Virus record (IMG/VR): IMGVR_UViG_3300023179_000353
Span: 1 to 30,777 of that record
Reading direction: 5' to 3' (one strand)
Source of the DNA: a virus
DNA length: 30,777 nt
The translations under genes and the position numbers were made by a program. Positions 30,349 to 30,777 of the stretch are shown here, one piece after another; position 1 is the first letter of the stretch, and the number at the start of each line of letters is the position of its first letter. The notes beneath the pieces were generated by a model. The model ran no database searches and had not been told where the DNA came from. It worked only from the letters and a program-made list of their open reading frames with translations.

Positions 30349-30473
30349 TAGTAACCCTTCTTAACCGACTTCTTAGAACTGCCACTTTTACCCTTAGGGT
30401 AGTTAGATGTTTTTGTCCCAACCTTCGGCTTAGCGTCAGCATGCGAGGACAAAATACGGTATTTAACTGGCAT
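30348..30473 (-). CDS. Tiny basic protein
   Basis: 41 residues, ATG at 30473 behind AGGAG, MPVKYRILSSHADAKPKV to SKKSVKKGY. Lys/Ser-rich low-complexity tail. The strong ribosome binding site and coupling to the next gene support translation. It follows the stem-loop at 30497-30522. Function unknown. Confidence 0.65.
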   Translation of the reverse strand: MPVKYRILSSHADAKPKVGTKTSNYPKGKSGSSKKSVKKGY

Positions 30474-30496
30474 AATCAACTCCTAGAGATGTGCGG

Positions 30497-30522
30497 TTGG
30501 ATGGGGGTTGCCCCCCATCCAA
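30497..30522 (-). terminator. Strong stem-loop after the partial structural gene
   Basis: TTGGATGGGGG and CCCCCATCCAA form eleven uninterrupted pairs around a TTGC loop, 12 bases beyond the stop of the gene at 30534. No T run follows on the minus strand, so it may be an attenuator or mRNA-stabilising hairpin rather than a full terminator. Confidence 0.6.
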
Positions 30523-30533
30523 ACCATTATGGA

Positions 30534-30777
30534 TTATTTACGGTAGATGCTAACTGTGTCTGCTGCGGTAAAAACACCAACAAACGAAGCTGAACTAGCA
30601 GCTGCAATTGTTGCACTACCTACAAGCGTCACACCAGAAGCGCCAGCTGTAAGGGTAATTGCGTGTGTAGCACCCGCAAGGTTCACAACCGAGAATCGGA
30701 AAGAAGTTCCAACTGCTTCGTCTGTGAAAGCTGCACCCAATTGGGCACCTGTTGGTGTCGTGAGGGCACGACCTGCA
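30534..30777 (-). CDS. Virion protein C-terminal domain, probably capsid-related (5' end outside window)
   Basis: Open from the window edge for about 80 residues to TAA at 30536. Composition is Ala/Thr/Ser/Gly/Val-rich beta (FRFSVVNLAGATHAITL, GVTLVGSATI, DTVSIYRK). This resembles the C-terminal domain of phage virion decoration or capsid proteins I have seen in environmental phages. The strong hairpin after it also suits an abundant structural product. The start and any head domains are missing, so identity is unsure. Confidence 0.5.
   Translation of the reverse strand, partial: AGRALTTPTGAQLGAAFTDEAVGTSFRFSVVNLAGATHAITLTAGASGVTLVGSATIAAASSASFVGVFTAADTVSIYRK

Overview
This window looks like about 31 kb of a tailed, probably podovirus-like bacteriophage genome. 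It carries a small terminase-like protein, tail-fibre-like proteins, an adaptor/nozzle pair, very large internal-virion-like proteins, and a compact replication/recombination cluster. No tail sheath, tail tube or tape measure is recognisable. No integrase, tRNA, holin or endolysin could be identified, and the large terminase, portal and most of the capsid gene must lie outside the window. The host cannot be read from the sequence. Shine-Dalgarno sites are strong, many starts are coupled (TAATG, ATGA, TAGTG), and the standard bacterial code is used. An environmental (metagenomic) phage is plausible.

Layout. (1) 1-4762, minus strand: small-terminase-like gene, several fibre or virion genes, two paralogous six-repeat kelch-like proteins, and at the left edge a secreted PA14-like protein that starts at GTG. 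(2) 4763-4915: divergent control region with three dyads and two long G runs. (3) 4916-5693, plus: three small, very basic conserved proteins. (4) 5694-6616: about 920 bases without a gene but rich in dyads, G/C runs and short repeats, ending in a promoter-like site and two hairpins. (5) 6617-13293, plus: early genes including a MoxR-type AAA+ ATPase with a putative VWA-like partner, a DUF3846-like protein, zinc-ribbon proteins, a RecB/Cas4-like nuclease and many tiny genes. (6) 13294-18255, plus: replication module with a RecA/DnaB-fold helicase, an archaeo-eukaryotic-type primase, a PD-(D/E)XK nuclease, RusA, a sigma-region-4-like protein and a nucleotide-modification-type protein. No DNA polymerase is present in the cluster. 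(7) 18252-30777, minus: structural genes, ending in a 2,011-residue virion protein and a 32-residue ORF. If the genome is circular or permuted, the two minus blocks form one long late transcription unit.

The most striking element is a complete type II hammerhead ribozyme at 9219-9285, between the VWA-like gene and a small acidic gene. All core residues are present and all three helices can be paired by eye. Around it, the early region uses structured leaders repeatedly: paired tandem hairpins lie before the genes at 6617, 7049 and 9953, and a folded leader before 13422 contains a perfect complement of that gene's ribosome binding site. Several of these leaders sit behind TGn-TAnnnT extended -10 promoter-like sites. 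Together they suggest that this phage relies heavily on RNA structure and RNA processing to set expression of its early genes.
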